Positions 16,353 through 23,108 of a stretch of DNA of 36,753 nucleotides are shown here, piece by piece (within the stretch, counting starts at the first letter, position 1; each line of letters starts with the position of its first letter). Position numbers and translations under genes: made by a program. Below the pieces are notes generated by a model. The model did no database searches, was not told where the DNA came from, and saw nothing but the letters and a program-made list of their open reading frames with translations. The DNA comes from Streptomyces sp. SID9727 (lineage in GTDB: Bacteria; Actinomycetota; Actinomycetes; Streptomycetales; Streptomycetaceae). Where the stretch lies: the NCBI RefSeq assembly GCF_010550605.1, contig NZ_JAAGNI010000248.1, forward strand, positions 1-36,753, read 5' to 3'.

Positions 16353-16451
16353 TCAGTAGGAGCCGGTGATGGTCTGGTCCCAGCCGTAGCGGCCGCGCGC
16401 GGTGGCGTACCCCTCGGCGCAGGAGAGGTATCCGGCGTCGTTGAGCATGGG
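16353..16451 (-). pseudogene. C-terminal remnant of a third DUF2690-like gene
   Basis: The minus strand reads PMLNDAGYLSCAEGYATAR, then GRYGWDQTITGSY and a TGA stop at 16353-16355. This matches the C-termini of the neighbouring paralogues (AMLNDAGYTSWAAGYAS and PMLNDADYTSYAVGG). Upstream of 16451 the frame gives unrelated sequence with no cysteine motif or signal peptide, so the first three quarters of the gene are missing. It lies 27 bp upstream of the start of paralogue 1, on the same strand, as expected for a decayed tandem duplicate. Confidence 0.7.
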
Positions 16452-16716
16452 GCGGCTACGGGACCGGCGCATCGGGGCGCCGAGGGAACGGCCCTCGGCC
16501 GGCGTCCGCCCGAGCAGCCGACGGCCGCTCACGACGACGACGCTGGCACGCCGCAGCGGGCCCGTTCCAGCGGCTCACGTCCCTGGGACGCGGGCCGGTG
16601 TCCCAGGGACGCCGTCCCGTCGGGCCCGCCGCGGGACGGGACGGGAAGCGGTGGATCGGCCGCCGCCGGCCGTGCCACGGTGCCCCCACATCCACCCCGT
16701 TCCCGGAGGACCCTCC
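16452..16716. other. Intergenic region upstream of secreted paralogue 2
   Basis: No coding region is supported here. The region holds a perfect 12-bp inverted repeat (16578-16589 CGTCCCTGGGAC with 16600-16611 GTCCCAGGGACG) followed by a second GC-rich one (CCGTCCCG at 16612 pairing with CGGGACGG about 20 bp later), both just upstream of the 16717 gene. They could be terminator-like, attenuator-like or operator structures. The left part (16452-about 16560) probably replaced the lost 5' end of the remnant gene. Confidence 0.5.
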
Positions 16717-17172
16717 ATGCAGCTCGCCCGCACCCTCAAGCACGCGACCGCCGTGGCGGCGGCCGTCACCGGACTCACCCTCGCCCTGACCGGCTCCGCC
16801 CACGCGGCGGCGCAGGACGGCGCCGACCCCATGTCGTCCGGCTGCGCCTCGGGGGCGTACACCGCCCGCTCGCAGGCCCTGTACGTCAACGGCGCCCGGG
16901 TCGGCACCGTGGAACTGCGCTACAGCCCGTCGTGCCGGACGGTCTGGGCGCGGGTCTGGTCCGACGGCAGCAGCCTCTACGCCAGAGTGGTCCGCGACCA
17001 GGACAACGCCGGGGAGTACTGCGGCACCCCGCGCTACGACAGCGCGTCCGGCCAGTACTCCTGCTACACCCCGATGCTCAACGACGCCGACTACACCTCG
17101 TACGCGGTGGGCGGCGCCTCCGAGAGCTCCGGACGCATCGGCAGCGCGCTCGGGTACACCAGCAGCTTCTGA
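16717..17172 (+). CDS. Small secreted DUF2690-like protein, paralogue 2
   Basis: A 151-residue protein with a signal peptide (1-31, AHA-A) and the same layout as the divergent neighbour: DGADPMSSGC, GTVELRYSPSCRTVWARV, then a Tyr/Cys-rich C-terminus. Cysteines 43, 73, 102 and 116 align with 43, 73, 102 and 115 of paralogue 1. I chose ATG 16717 because GGAGGA lies 7 nt upstream and the signal peptide begins there; the open frame extends further upstream without coding character. Its secretion is clear and its role is unknown. It is followed by a hairpin at 17250-17280. Confidence 0.86.
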   Translation: MQLARTLKHATAVAAAVTGLTLALTGSAHAAAQDGADPMSSGCASGAYTARSQALYVNGARVGTVELRYSPSCRTVWARVWSDGSSLYARVVRDQDNAGEYCGTPRYDSASGQYSCYTPMLNDADYTSYAVGGASESSGRIGSALGYTSSF

Positions 17173-17249
17173 GCCGGCCGCCGCACGCTCCGAGGCGGGT
17201 CGGCACCCTGGCGACCCCGGCCGCAGGTGCGTAACATCCGGTCGGTCCG

Positions 17250-17280
17250 GGCCCCTTGAGCCTCGTGAGCCTCAGGGGCC
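17250..17280 (+). terminator. Hairpin downstream of secreted paralogue 2
   Basis: GGCCCC-T-TGAG (17250-17260) pairs with CTCAGGGGCC (17271-17280) with a single bulged T and a 10-nt loop, about 80 bp past the stop codon. Confidence 0.5.
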
Positions 17281-17318
17281 ACGGCAGGAACGGTCACACG
17301 ACCCCAAGGGGGACCAGG

Positions 17319-17414
17319 GTGTCAGCGCTTCCCACGATCATCGTCGTCGTCTTTCTCGTCCTGCTGGTGATCTGGATCATCTCGGCGTTCACCGGCGGGC
17401 GCGGGGGCCGTTGA
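17319..17414 (+). CDS. Putative 31-residue single-pass membrane peptide
   Basis: GTG 17319 opens a short frame MSALPTIIVVVFLVLLVIW, then IISAFTGGRGGR, ending at TGA 17412-17414. It has one strong hydrophobic helix (residues about 6-23) and a glycine/arginine tail, which suggests an N-out/C-in membrane peptide. A purine-rich ribosome site (AAGGGGGACCAG) precedes the start. It is too short for standard gene callers. It lies 35 bp upstream of the DUF4097-like lipoprotein gene and may be co-transcribed with it. I do not recognise a family. Confidence 0.5.
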   Translation: MSALPTIIVVVFLVLLVIWIISAFTGGRGGR

Positions 17415-17449
17415 GCCGTAGGCCTCCGCTTCCGGGGCACACGCCTCCC

Positions 17450-18214
17450 ATGACCTCATCGCGGAGCGAAGCGAAGGGCCGGGCGGTCCTGGCCGGGTGC
17501 GCGCTGCTGGTGCTGTCCGCCTGCGGCCACGACGGCCCGGACGCGCGGGGAGCGGAATTCCGGACGGCCGCCCTCGCCCAGGACACCCGGCTCGTCATCA
17601 CCACTCAGGGCGGCGTACGGGTCGTCGGGACGGACGGGGACCACGTCACGGTGGACGACTCGGTCCTCGCGCACGGGGACGACGGGGACGGGGACGTGTA
17701 CACCCTGGACCTGCCGTGCGACGAGCGCGACGACCGGGCCCGGGACAACTGCGGCGGCATGCCGCTCGTCCGCGTACCCGCCGGCGTCACACTCACCGTG
17801 CGGGCGCGCAACGCCGGGATCGACGTCAGCAACGTACGGGGCGGGCTGAACCTCAGCACCGTCAACGGTGACGTCACCGTGCAGGACGCGGGCACGAAGG
17901 ACGCCCGCCAGCACCTGGTGACCCGGAACGGATCCGTCCGCGCGACCGGCCTCCGGGGCACCGGCATCGACGCCGAAACGGTCAACGGCGACGTCGACGT
18001 ACGCTGCGCCACCGCCCCGGACACGCTCAGCGGCATCACCCGCAACGGCTCCGCGCGTGTCACCCTCCCGGCCGACGCCCCCGCGTACGCGACCGACGCG
18101 CACACCGTCAATGGCCGCTCGACCACGGACATCCCGGCGGCCGAGGCCACGGACCACACGCGCCGCCTCACTCTCCGCACCGTCAACGGCGACACGGAGG
18201 CCCGGCGGGGGTAG
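17450..18214 (+). CDS. DUF4097-like beta-helix lipoprotein
   Basis: A 254-residue protein with a lipobox (LVLSAC, Cys at about residue 25) after a short hydrophobic stretch. The mature part contains repeated short motifs typical of the DUF4097/adhesin-like right-handed beta-helix: NVRGGLNLSTVNGDVTV, VTRNGSVRATG, AETVNGDVDV and LRTVNGDTE. It is anchored on the outer face of the membrane; function is unknown. ATG 17450 is chosen from the signal sequence; no good ribosome site is visible, and the frame is open back to about 17411. The upstream neighbour is the 31-residue membrane peptide. Confidence 0.82.
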   Translation: MTSSRSEAKGRAVLAGCALLVLSACGHDGPDARGAEFRTAALAQDTRLVITTQGGVRVVGTDGDHVTVDDSVLAHGDDGDGDVYTLDLPCDERDDRARDNCGGMPLVRVPAGVTLTVRARNAGIDVSNVRGGLNLSTVNGDVTVQDAGTKDARQHLVTRNGSVRATGLRGTGIDAETVNGDVDVRCATAPDTLSGITRNGSARVTLPADAPAYATDAHTVNGRSTTDIPAAEATDHTRRLTLRTVNGDTEARRG

Positions 18215-18263
18215 GGGCGCCGCAGGCCAGGACAACGCAGCCTTTCGCTCGTATATTCGTGAA

Positions 18264-18320
18264 ATGCGGTTTATGGGCATCACGCCTTTCCTCCCCGTCC
18301 GGACGGAGGCCCCGGGGTGA
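18264..18320 (+). CDS. Possible 18-residue leader ORF coupled to the phosphatase gene
   Basis: ATG 18264 reads MRFMGITPFLPVRTEAPG and stops at TGA 18318-18320, overlapping the GTG start (18317) of the phosphatase gene as GTGA. It sits after the only AT-rich spot in the region (TATATT near 18252). Translation of this ORF could couple to the phosphatase start. This is positional evidence only; there is no known family. Confidence 0.3.
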   Translation: MRFMGITPFLPVRTEAPG

Positions 18321-20032
18321 GGGACCCCGGAAGGCTTGAGGCGCTGCGGCTGGCGGGGCTGACCGCGGCGGCCGATCCCGGCATGGACCGGTTCGCGCGG
18401 CTGGTGTCCCGCCTGCTGCACGTCCCGGTGTCCCTGGTCTCGCTGCTGGAGCCGGACCGGCAGGTGTTCCCCGGCATGGTCGGGATGTCCGGCCACTGGG
18501 CGGCCCGGCGCGAAACCCCCCTCAGCCACTCCTTCTGCCAGCACGTCGTCGCGGACGGCGGCCCGCTCGTCCTCAGCGACACCCGGGCGCACCCCCGCAC
18601 CTGCGCCAGCCTCGCCATCCCCGATCTCCAGGTGGTCGCGTACGCCGGAATGCCGCTCACCGACGCCGACGGACACGTCCTCGGCTCGCTCTGCGCCATC
18701 GACCACCACCCCCGGGAGTGGACGGCCGACGAACTGCGTGACCTCGAAGACCTCACCGCCGCCTGCTCGATGGAGCTGCGGCTGAGGATCGCGTCGGAGC
18801 TGATCCAGCGGGACCGCGACCACGCCGGTCTGCTGCTGCGCGCCTCGATCGAGCTCGCCCACGCCCGCGATCTCACGGACCTGACCCGCCGCCTGCGCCA
18901 CCTGTTCCAGGGGCCCGCCGAGCCCGCGTTCGTGGGGCTGCTGCTGGCCGACGGCCCGGGGCTGTGGCGGGTCATCGACCCGGACGACGCACGGCCGGTG
19001 GAGAACGCGATCGACCGGCTGGAGCGGGACGCGGCCTTCCCGAGCGCCCTGGCCATGCGCGAACAGCGCACGGTCTTCGTACCGGACCGCACGGGTCTCC
19101 TGCGCGGCTACGGGCCCGAGGCCGTCGCCGGCTACGACTCGCTGGGCCTCGAATCCGTCCTCTGCGTCCCGCTGCCGAACGGGCACGGCGTCCTGACCTG
19201 GTGCTGGTCCCGCCCCCACGTCCTGGCGCCGACCGAGGAGGCGGTCCTCACCACGGTGGCGGGGTACGTGAGCCAGGCGGTGGAGCGCACCCGCTTCGTC
19301 GCCAACCGGCTGAGCACGGCCGAGCAGCTCCAGGCCGCGATGCTGACCGAGCTGCCGGAGGTGCCCGGTCTGGACATGGCCGCCCTGTACCTGCCCGCCG
19401 CCGACCAGGACATGGTGGGCGGGGACTGGTACGACGCCTATCCGCTGCCCACATCCCTCATGATCTCGATCGGCGACGTGATCGGCCATGACGTCCGGGC
19501 CGCCGCCGTGATGGGCCAGATCCGCAGCATGCTCCGCCAGGCCAGTCTGGACGATCCGGCCCACTCACCCGCCGCCGCCCTGCACGCCATCGACCAGGCC
19601 ATCGACGTCCTGCCCCTGGGCGTGGGCGCCACGGCGGTCCACGCCCGCCTCGACCGCGACGCCGACCGCTGGCGCCTGACCTGGTCCAACGCCGGGCACC
19701 CCCCGCCGCTCCTGTACACCCCGGGCTCGGGCGTCGCGCCCCTGCCCGGCCACGACCTCCTCCTGCTCGGCCTGCCGGACGCCCCGGCCCGCGAGGACCA
19801 CACCCACGACCTGCCCCCGGGCAGCGTGCTCCTGCTCTACACGGACGGCCTGGTCGAACGCCGCGACGAGGACATCGACGCGTGCACCGCGCACACGGCG
19901 GCCACCCTCGCCCGCCACGCCGACAAGCCCTTGCCCCTCCTCCTCCAGGCCCTCTCCGCCGGCCTCGCGGAGATCCCGCACAGGGACGACGTGGCGGTAC
20001 TGGTGGTGCGGGTCACCGGGCCCGGTGGGTGA
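18317..20032 (+). CDS. PP2C (SpoIIE-type) serine phosphatase with two GAF domains
   Basis: A 571-residue cytoplasmic protein. The first GAF domain (about 20-155) contains SHSFCQHVVADGGPLVLSDTR and YAGMPLTDADGHVLGSLCAID. A second, weaker GAF domain spans about 170-325. The C-terminal PP2C/SpoIIE domain (about 333-568) has metal-site motifs GGDWYDAY (Asp370, Asp373), IGDVIGHD (Asp387), LYTDGLVE and HRDDVAVLVV. Such proteins dephosphorylate anti-anti-sigma factors in partner-switching pathways, with GAF domains sensing small molecules or redox state. A matching RsbW-like ATPase lies 2.5 kb away (22584-23108), but no STAS protein is in the window. GTG 18317 has GGAGG about 7 nt upstream. Confidence 0.93.
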   Translation: MRDPGRLEALRLAGLTAAADPGMDRFARLVSRLLHVPVSLVSLLEPDRQVFPGMVGMSGHWAARRETPLSHSFCQHVVADGGPLVLSDTRAHPRTCASLAIPDLQVVAYAGMPLTDADGHVLGSLCAIDHHPREWTADELRDLEDLTAACSMELRLRIASELIQRDRDHAGLLLRASIELAHARDLTDLTRRLRHLFQGPAEPAFVGLLLADGPGLWRVIDPDDARPVENAIDRLERDAAFPSALAMREQRTVFVPDRTGLLRGYGPEAVAGYDSLGLESVLCVPLPNGHGVLTWCWSRPHVLAPTEEAVLTTVAGYVSQAVERTRFVANRLSTAEQLQAAMLTELPEVPGLDMAALYLPAADQDMVGGDWYDAYPLPTSLMISIGDVIGHDVRAAAVMGQIRSMLRQASLDDPAHSPAAALHAIDQAIDVLPLGVGATAVHARLDRDADRWRLTWSNAGHPPPLLYTPGSGVAPLPGHDLLLLGLPDAPAREDHTHDLPPGSVLLLYTDGLVERRDEDIDACTAHTAATLARHADKPLPLLLQALSAGLAEIPHRDDVAVLVVRVTGPGG

Positions 20033-20060
20033 CGGGCGACGAAGCGCATGTGGGTACCGG

Positions 20061-20669
20061 TCAGAACTCCCAGCGCACCGTGCCGGACGAGGTGAACGCG
20101 GCGGTGCATCCGTTCTCCGTCAGATGCGGGTCCGCCCCGTCCCGCCCACCTTCCTGAAGCCCTGCCTCCAGTGCCTGGGCAATGTCGGACCACATCTCGG
20201 CCAGGCCGCCCCAGGCCGGAGCACCGACATGACCGTCCACTTTCCCCCACTCCAGAACGCACCCCCGCATCCGTCCCGGACGCAGATCGAGAACAAGCAA
20301 GTCCCCCGTGGTGTCGTCGCCCACAGGTACGAAGTACCTGCTGAACCCCTGAATCGCCGACCCGGCCTCCCCGTCCACGTCTGCCGCCGAGGCGACCTTC
20401 ACCCGCCACAGATGGGTCATGCGCTCAAGGGAGACCGGTATGTACAAGGGTGGCAACAACATTCCTGCGCGTGGATCGGGTTCCGCCCCGTCGACGAGCA
20501 GCGCGGCATCCACGAAAGCCCTGGGGAACACCAGACCGAGTTCCGCCTGAGCGGCGTCGACCCGCGCCTGCGTCGCCGGCGGCCGAAGACATCGAGCCGA
20601 GGCCGGCGCCCGGTCCCGCAGCACACGGCGCACTCTCGACCAGCTGTCAGACAACATGGGGGCCACCAT
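20061..20669 (-). CDS. SMI1/KNR4 family protein
   Basis: A 202-residue protein. It contains the SMI1/KNR4 pattern: an initial W..V...L helix, LRPPATQARVDAAQAELGLVFPRAF, then LLVDGAEPDPRAGMLLPPLYIPVSL and a later W-rich C-terminus. In bacteria this fold is common in immunity proteins of polymorphic toxin systems and in stress proteins. No toxin is recognised nearby. The start is ATG 20669, with AGGA 4 nt upstream. It appears to be the last of four leftward genes (gaps of 5, 31 and 55 bp) beginning with the WhiJ-like regulator. It is convergent with the phosphatase gene and no clear terminator was found between them. Confidence 0.82.
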   Translation of the reverse strand: MVAPMLSDSWSRVRRVLRDRAPASARCLRPPATQARVDAAQAELGLVFPRAFVDAALLVDGAEPDPRAGMLLPPLYIPVSLERMTHLWRVKVASAADVDGEAGSAIQGFSRYFVPVGDDTTGDLLVLDLRPGRMRGCVLEWGKVDGHVGAPAWGGLAEMWSDIAQALEAGLQEGGRDGADPHLTENGCTAAFTSSGTVRWEF

Positions 20670-20724
20670 CTCATCCTGCCCCGCACCAGGGTTCCGCTCA
20701 CGGCGCCGGTGCCGAGTGAGGCCG

Positions 20725-21261
20725 TCAGAGCCGGCCTCCGCCGGCCGCCTCCAGGGCCTCCGTCACCGCCTGCTCCAGTGACCCGTCGGTGACCCAGCGG
20801 TTCTTCCCGCCGGCCAGGGCCGCGACGGCCCGCCCGAGCCATTCCGGGTCGCCGAGGAGATGCGGCCTCCCCTCGTCGGTGAGCCGCCGCAACAGGGCCT
20901 CCAGCCGGAGAACGTCCACCGCCCGATAGGGACGCGTGTGCTGGTCGAAGCCCAGGTGCTGGTCCTCGTACGGATCGCGCAGGGGCATGTGGAGCCACCC
21001 CCCGTCGCGGTCGGCGACCATGCCCTTGAGCGTGTACTTGCCCCTACCGGCCGTGTTCCGGGCGTGCTTGCCCCAGGTGAGCCTGATCCCGGTCATGACC
21101 CTGGCCCAGGGCACCAACTGCCTCTCGGCGTCCGGCGCGTGCTGGTGGAACCCGTCAGGACACAGCTCCAGCCAATGGGTGCCGGGCCTGGCGGAATCCC
21201 CGATCCCCCAGCGCCCGTCGGCCAGTTCCAGTGGTCCCAGGGATGCGCGATCCTCCACCAT
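20725..21261 (-). CDS. Conserved streptomycete protein of unknown function
   Basis: A 178-residue soluble protein beginning SLGPLELADGRWGIGDSARPGTHWLELCPDG and continuing with a Trp/His-rich beta region (LVPWARVMTGIRLTWG) and a helical C-terminus (LGDPEWLGRAVAALAG). I recall similar Streptomyces proteins without assigned function. It has no signal peptide or membrane segment. Start ATG 21261 (or GTG 21258) has no ribosome site, but a TTCAAT box 6 nt upstream would allow a leaderless transcript. It lies between the DUF397 gene (31 bp upstream) and the SMI1/KNR4 gene (55 bp downstream) on the same strand, so it may belong to one operon with them. Confidence 0.75.
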   Translation of the reverse strand: MVEDRASLGPLELADGRWGIGDSARPGTHWLELCPDGFHQHAPDAERQLVPWARVMTGIRLTWGKHARNTAGRGKYTLKGMVADRDGGWLHMPLRDPYEDQHLGFDQHTRPYRAVDVLRLEALLRRLTDEGRPHLLGDPEWLGRAVAALAGGKNRWVTDGSLEQAVTEALEAAGGGRL

Positions 21262-21292
21262 GCGGCCATTGAAGCATGCGTTCGATGAACCG

Positions 21293-21478
21293 CTAGGGCC
21301 GCCGCAACCCGGCCTGAAAGGCGTCCCACGCGGCGGGCTTGAGTACGAGGACGGGCCCGGCGGTCCGCTTGGAGTCGCGGACGGCGACGGTGCCCGGCAC
21401 GTTCCGCGCCACTTCGACGCACTCCTGACCGTTGTTCCCGCCGCTGTAGCTGGACTTGACGAACTCGTACGCGGGCAC
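21293..21478 (-). CDS. DUF397 domain protein
   Basis: A 61-residue protein consisting of one DUF397 domain: FVKSSYSGGNNGQECVEVA, then VAVRDSKR and LVLKPAAWDAF. In actinomycetes such genes almost always accompany a WhiJ/Scr1-type HTH gene, as here, and have been proposed to act as its toxin-like or modulating partner (the Scr1/Scr2 naming in databases). It begins at GTG 21478, 5 bp after the HTH gene stop, so the two are co-transcribed. Confidence 0.93.
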   Translation of the reverse strand: MPAYEFVKSSYSGGNNGQECVEVARNVPGTVAVRDSKRTAGPVLVLKPAAWDAFQAGLRRP

Positions 21479-21483
21479 GCGGT

Positions 21484-22365
21484 CTACAGCTCCTTGAGGA
21501 TTCCGTCGATGAGCACGAGCGAGTTGCGCTGCGCGAGCGCGACTCGCGTCATGCGATCGAAGAGCCGGTCGTGGCGCTCGGCATCAGTATCGCTCTCCAG
21601 CCACAGAGTGGTCGAGGTGGTATCCATGTGGACCACGTCGAGCGCTCCGGGTTCGGCGAAGGACACGATGGTGAACGCGCTCGTCATGCCCGGGTGCGCG
21701 CCCGCGAGGTACGGCATGACCTGAAGTCTCACGTTCGGGCGGCGGGCCATGTCCAGCAGGTGGCCGAGCTGCTCCCTCATCACCTTTCGCCCGCCGACGA
21801 GTTGGCGCAACGCACTCTCCTGTACGAGCGCCCACAGCTCCAGCGGGCGGTCGCCGGTCAGGCGGGCCTGCCGGGCCATGCGCGCCTCGACGAAGGGTTC
21901 GATCTCGTCCGGGTCGTCCCACGAGCCGTTGCCCACAGCCAGGGCACGAGCGTAATCGGCGGTTTGCAGGAGGCCCGGCACAACAGCCAGTTGCCAGGTC
22001 CGCAGGCCCGTGGCGATGTCCTCCAGCGCCACGTACTCGACCATGGCCTCAAGCCCCGGGTACTGGTTCCACCAGCCGCTGGCTTTGCGGCGTTCGCGGT
22101 CGGTCTTGGCGAGCGCCAAGAGCCTGCCGACCGTGGCTTCGTCGGTCTCTCCGTAGAGGTGACAAAGAGCCCTGACATCCGGATCCCTCATGGGAACAAG
22201 CCCGCGCTCGATCTTCGCGACCTTGGCGACCGACGCGGTCAGCGCCTCCGCCGCGTGCGACTGTCGCAGCGAGCGCGCCTCCCGCATACGCAGCAGCTCG
22301 CCACCCAGACGACGGCCGAGCACGGTTGAGACCGTACGGCCCCGATCCGGGTTGCTACCCGCCAC
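21484..22365 (-). CDS. XRE-family HTH regulator with DUF5753 domain (WhiJ/Scr1-like)
   Basis: A 293-residue protein. The N-terminal XRE helix-turn-helix (about 15-75) reads LGGELLRMREARSLRQSHAAEAL...VAKIERGL. The C-terminal DUF5753 domain (about 95-285) includes ATGLRTWQLAVVPGLLQTADYARAL and the typical LLDMARRPNVRLQVMPYLAGAHPGM segment. Members regulate differentiation (WhiJ in S. coelicolor) and work with a DUF397 partner and an RsbW-like ATPase, both present here. GTG 22365 is preceded by GGAGGGAG. It is transcribed divergently from the ATPase gene across a 218-bp AT-richer region that holds a 13-bp palindrome. Confidence 0.95.
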   Translation of the reverse strand: MAGSNPDRGRTVSTVLGRRLGGELLRMREARSLRQSHAAEALTASVAKVAKIERGLVPMRDPDVRALCHLYGETDEATVGRLLALAKTDRERRKASGWWNQYPGLEAMVEYVALEDIATGLRTWQLAVVPGLLQTADYARALAVGNGSWDDPDEIEPFVEARMARQARLTGDRPLELWALVQESALRQLVGGRKVMREQLGHLLDMARRPNVRLQVMPYLAGAHPGMTSAFTIVSFAEPGALDVVHMDTTSTTLWLESDTDAERHDRLFDRMTRVALAQRNSLVLIDGILKEL

Positions 22366-22496
22366 AGCCCACTCCCTCCCACGCGGTCCGCTCAGTCTGA
22401 AGCTCCTGCGCCTCGAACACCAATTAGGGCAGAAAATTCTATGCGCGAATGACTTGCTGCCCGTGCGAGAGCTCCACTACTTTCGGTTGCACGCAG

Positions 22497-22509
22497 ATCA
22501 CACAGTGAT
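22497..22509. promoter_or_regulatory. Palindrome within the ATPase promoter (candidate WhiJ-like operator)
   Basis: ATCAC-ACA-GTGAT forms a perfect interrupted palindrome. It lies between a possible -35 (TTGCAC, 22487-22492) and -10 (TACGTG, 22509-22514) of the ATP-binding protein gene, and about 130 bp upstream of the HTH gene start. Its position would let a bound repressor block the ATPase promoter. Confidence 0.4.
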
Positions 22510-22583
22510 ACGTGGCGGAAGCGCACCCACCTGCCCGCGTGCAGGCGCGGCAATGCCACCGCCCCACCCCAGAGAGGCCCACC

Positions 22584-23108
22584 GTGACCGCAACCCGTGC
22601 GCTCCCCGAGGACAACCCCCCGCTCCACGAGGACCGACTCGACTACACCCCCACCGCCCCCAGCGTCACCCTCGCCCGCCGCCGCGCCGCGCGGCTCGTC
22701 ACCGCCTGGGGGTACCCTCACCGCGCCGACGAAGCAGCCCTGCTGGTAGCCGAGTTGGCGACCAACGCCCTCGTCCACGGCAGCCTGCGCGGACGCCTCT
22801 TCCAGGTCCACCTCACCGTCACCGGCACCGCCCTCCGTATCGAGGTCAGCGACCCGCGAGGGGAACGGCTGCCCGGGATTCGCGCGGCCGAGCGCGACGA
22901 GTGCTACGGGCGCGGGCTCGTCATCGTGGACGCCGTCGCCGACCGGTGGGGCGTCGAGCCGCGCACCGTCGGGAAGACCGTGTTCGCCGAACTCGCGCTA
23001 CGGACGGCGGAGGCGCCGAGGGGCCCGCATCGGCTCGGCCCGGAAGCCGGGGAGGGCCCCGGTCAGGCGGCGGGCCGGACGACGATGACCCGCCGCCCAC
23101 GTGTGTGA
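22584..23108 (+). CDS. RsbW-like ATP-binding protein (GHKL/HATPase fold, possible anti-sigma factor)
   Basis: A 174-residue protein. The GHKL nucleotide-binding motifs are present: N-box ELATNALVHG (Glu57, Asn61), G1 box DPRG (Asp90-Gly93) and G2 box YGRGLVIVDAVADRWG (108-123). This is the single-domain form typical of WhiJ clusters and resembles the RsbW/SpoIIAB kinase of anti-sigma partner switching. GTG 22584 has AGAGAGG upstream. The C-terminal tail (about 143-174) is low-complexity, and its last 46 nt overlap the 3' end of the convergent reductase gene. The tail may therefore be a read-through extension. Confidence 0.92.
   Translation: MTATRALPEDNPPLHEDRLDYTPTAPSVTLARRRAARLVTAWGYPHRADEAALLVAELATNALVHGSLRGRLFQVHLTVTGTALRIEVSDPRGERLPGIRAAERDECYGRGLVIVDAVADRWGVEPRTVGKTVFAELALRTAEAPRGPHRLGPEAGEGPGQAAGRTTMTRRPRV

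Noticed and set aside
16578..16640. A riboswitch upstream of secreted paralogue 2
   Set aside because: The inverted repeats are simple GC hairpins without any conserved riboswitch core that I recognise.
16402..16716. An N-terminal extension of secreted paralogue 2 upstream of ATG 16717
   Set aside because: It would bury the signal peptide and the ribosome site, and its composition is unlike the mature protein.
17456..19564. A 702-codon minus-strand open frame opposite the lipoprotein and phosphatase genes
   Set aside because: The plus-strand genes carry lipobox, GAF and PP2C motifs. The minus frame shows only GC-shadow composition.
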